A stretch of 64,000 nt of DNA. It comes from an uncultured Blautia sp. Its GTDB lineage: Bacteria > Bacillota > Clostridia > Lachnospirales > Lachnospiraceae. The position numbers and the translations under genes are program-made. Below are positions 63,215-64,000 of the stretch, one piece after another. The DNA lies in NCBI RefSeq assembly GCF_947654165.1, contig NZ_CANTKB010000008.1, positions 1 to 64,000 of the forward strand. Reading direction: 5' to 3'. Numbering within the stretch: position 1 is the stretch's first letter; every line of letters starts with the position of its first letter. The notes beneath the pieces are model-generated. The model saw only the letters and a program-made list of their open reading frames with translations, made no database searches and was not told the DNA's origin.

Positions 63215-63673
63215 CTATTCACTCCAGACTTTCCGCAGACGCTTTCTTGCCAAAGCAAGATGGGAACGCACGGTACTGTCTGGCATTTGAAATAAGTTTC
63301 CGATTTCTGCGGAAGTATAACCTTCCAGATAGCGCATAACAAACAAGAGACGTTCTTCATCCGGCAAAAGATCCAGCATCTGCAAACAGTCAATCTCTGT
63401 ATATTCCCCTGTTTCCTGAGCAATTTCCGGCAAAGTCTCTGCTGCAGTTTCAAAAGCACCGTGACGGACATGATCTACATATAGATTCCGAATGGTCCGG
63501 TACAGCCAGGCTCTCTGCTGCTTCTGGTTTAAATTTGCAAGTACAGCTTCATGATTCATAGCCCGTACATAGCCTTCCTGAACCAGGTCTTCTGCCAGTT
63601 CCTCCTTGCCAGTCATATTCTTGCACCAGGCAAGCAGTTCCTGAGAAAACTCTTGATACAAATGTTCAATCAC
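63215..63673 (-). CDS. ECF-family RNA polymerase sigma factor
   Basis: The 152-residue sigma factor has region 2 (ELAEDLVQEGYVRAM, QRAWLYRTIRNLYVDHVR) and region 4 (ERLLFVMRYLEGYTSAEIG, then PDSTVRSHLALARKRL). I start it at the GTG at 63673 after GAAGGAGGAG; the longer frame adds a leader without support. No anti-sigma gene is visible; the adjacent 401-residue protein could be a regulator or a target. Confidence 0.85.
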   Translation of the reverse strand: MIEHLYQEFSQELLAWCKNMTGKEELAEDLVQEGYVRAMNHEAVLANLNQKQQRAWLYRTIRNLYVDHVRHGAFETAAETLPEIAQETGEYTEIDCLQMLDLLPDEERLLFVMRYLEGYTSAEIGNLFQMPDSTVRSHLALARKRLRKVWSE

Positions 63674-63889
63674 GGTTTCTCCTCCTTCTGGTTCTATTTT
63701 TGTTTCAGGAATTCCTTTTACATAAATAGAACGTATGAAAAGCCTAAAGTGTTGAAAGAAAAACGAAAATTTTTTTATAAAAGGCGGAAAATGTGCAGGA
63801 AAACACAAACATCATAGCAGATTGTATTTTGAGATAATATCTTTCTTACAAACAATAATTGTTGTTTGCTGCAATATGAACTTCATTGT
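63674..63889. other. Intergenic gap with palindrome
   Basis: No gene is seen. A near-perfect palindrome, CAAACAATAATTGTTGTTTG, lies at about 63849-63868, and the rest is A/T-rich promoter-like sequence upstream of the sigma factor gene. Confidence 0.4.
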
Positions 63890-64000
63890 TTATAAACAAT
63901 TTGACTTCCATTCATAGTAAAAAGATTCTATGCCATCTTCTACAATGGTTTCTGCTTTCACAAATCCATTTTTTTCCAAAACCCTTCTGGATGCTGCATT
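63890..64000 (-). CDS. GNAT acetyltransferase, 3' end only
   Basis: The last 36 codons read NAASRRVLEKNGFVKAETIV, then SFYYEWKSNCL and a stop at 63890. The phrase NxxSRRVLEKNGF is the hallmark late helix-strand region of N-acetyltransferases of the RimI/RimJ kind. The gene continues beyond the window edge, so its substrate cannot be inferred. Confidence 0.7.
   Translation of the reverse strand, partial: NAASRRVLEKNGFVKAETIVEDGIESFYYEWKSNCL

Overview
The window looks like a chromosomal segment of a low-to-mid GC, Gram-positive gut Clostridia, most likely Lachnospiraceae (Blautia/Dorea/Mediterraneibacter-like). This is inferred from protein style and gene order: scpA-scpB beside a DD-carboxypeptidase gene, the yicC-remA-gmk-rpoZ cluster, an EFR1 ferredoxin, a CmpB-type membrane protein, a T-box before leuS, and strong AGGAGG ribosome binding sites. 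No rRNA or tRNA gene was seen. Most genes are on the minus strand.

Layout. (1) 1-8447 is an accessory, AT-rich island. It holds the frameshifted tail of a mobile-element AAA ATPase, a membrane zinc-ribbon protein, a 177-residue unknown protein, a decapitated helicase-HNH gene abutting an IS630-family element, and an intact two-gene unit: a RecQ-type helicase fused to a PD-(D/E)XK-like nuclease, with a 328-residue partner. (2) 8448-13513 is mostly housekeeping: an arginase-family protein, a DacF-like carboxypeptidase, ScpAB and a phosphoesterase. (3) 13597-14914 is a Panacea/GNAT-like toxin-antitoxin pair. (4) 15010-30670 is core: MATE pump, second DD-carboxypeptidase, cardiolipin synthase, rpsU, alaS, the cinA-pgsA-rimO-rpoZ-gmk-remA-yicC run, and divergent rqcH. 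(5) 30752-39328 is a patchwork of regulators and small-molecule genes: AraC, SdpR/SdpI-like pair, YhhN, XRE, a broken ECF sigma gene with an intact anti-sigma gene, EFR1, an rRNA-type methyltransferase, a serine hydrolase, and MerR-TipAS and GyrI-like proteins. (6) 39998-49404 is core: leuS with T-box, a large membrane protein, an EF-G paralogue, tyrA and aroA. (7) 49523-58866 is a peptide-antibiotic sensing and resistance locus. Two overlapping response regulator/kinase pairs lie upstream of a BceAB-like transporter and divergent from a LanFEG-like immunity transporter, and each transporter has a recognisable operator. (8) 58873-64000 holds a HipA-like kinase fused to a polynucleotide-kinase-like domain with its HTH partner, an HTH membrane protein, an ECF sigma factor with a repetitive unknown protein, and the tail of a GNAT gene.

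The most unusual non-coding signal is a pair of homologous arrays, at 10921-11231 and 39394-39729. Each is built of 52-nt units with a CCTAYTT...AAGTAGG-type mini-hairpin. Units match one-to-one between the copies, the pairing bases covary in one clear case, and each array ends in a separate larger hairpin of unrelated sequence. Both lie downstream of a minus-strand essential gene (scpB, leuS). I recognise no known RNA family and regard this, with the RecQ-nuclease pair and the HipA-PNK fusion, as the best candidate for undescribed biology.
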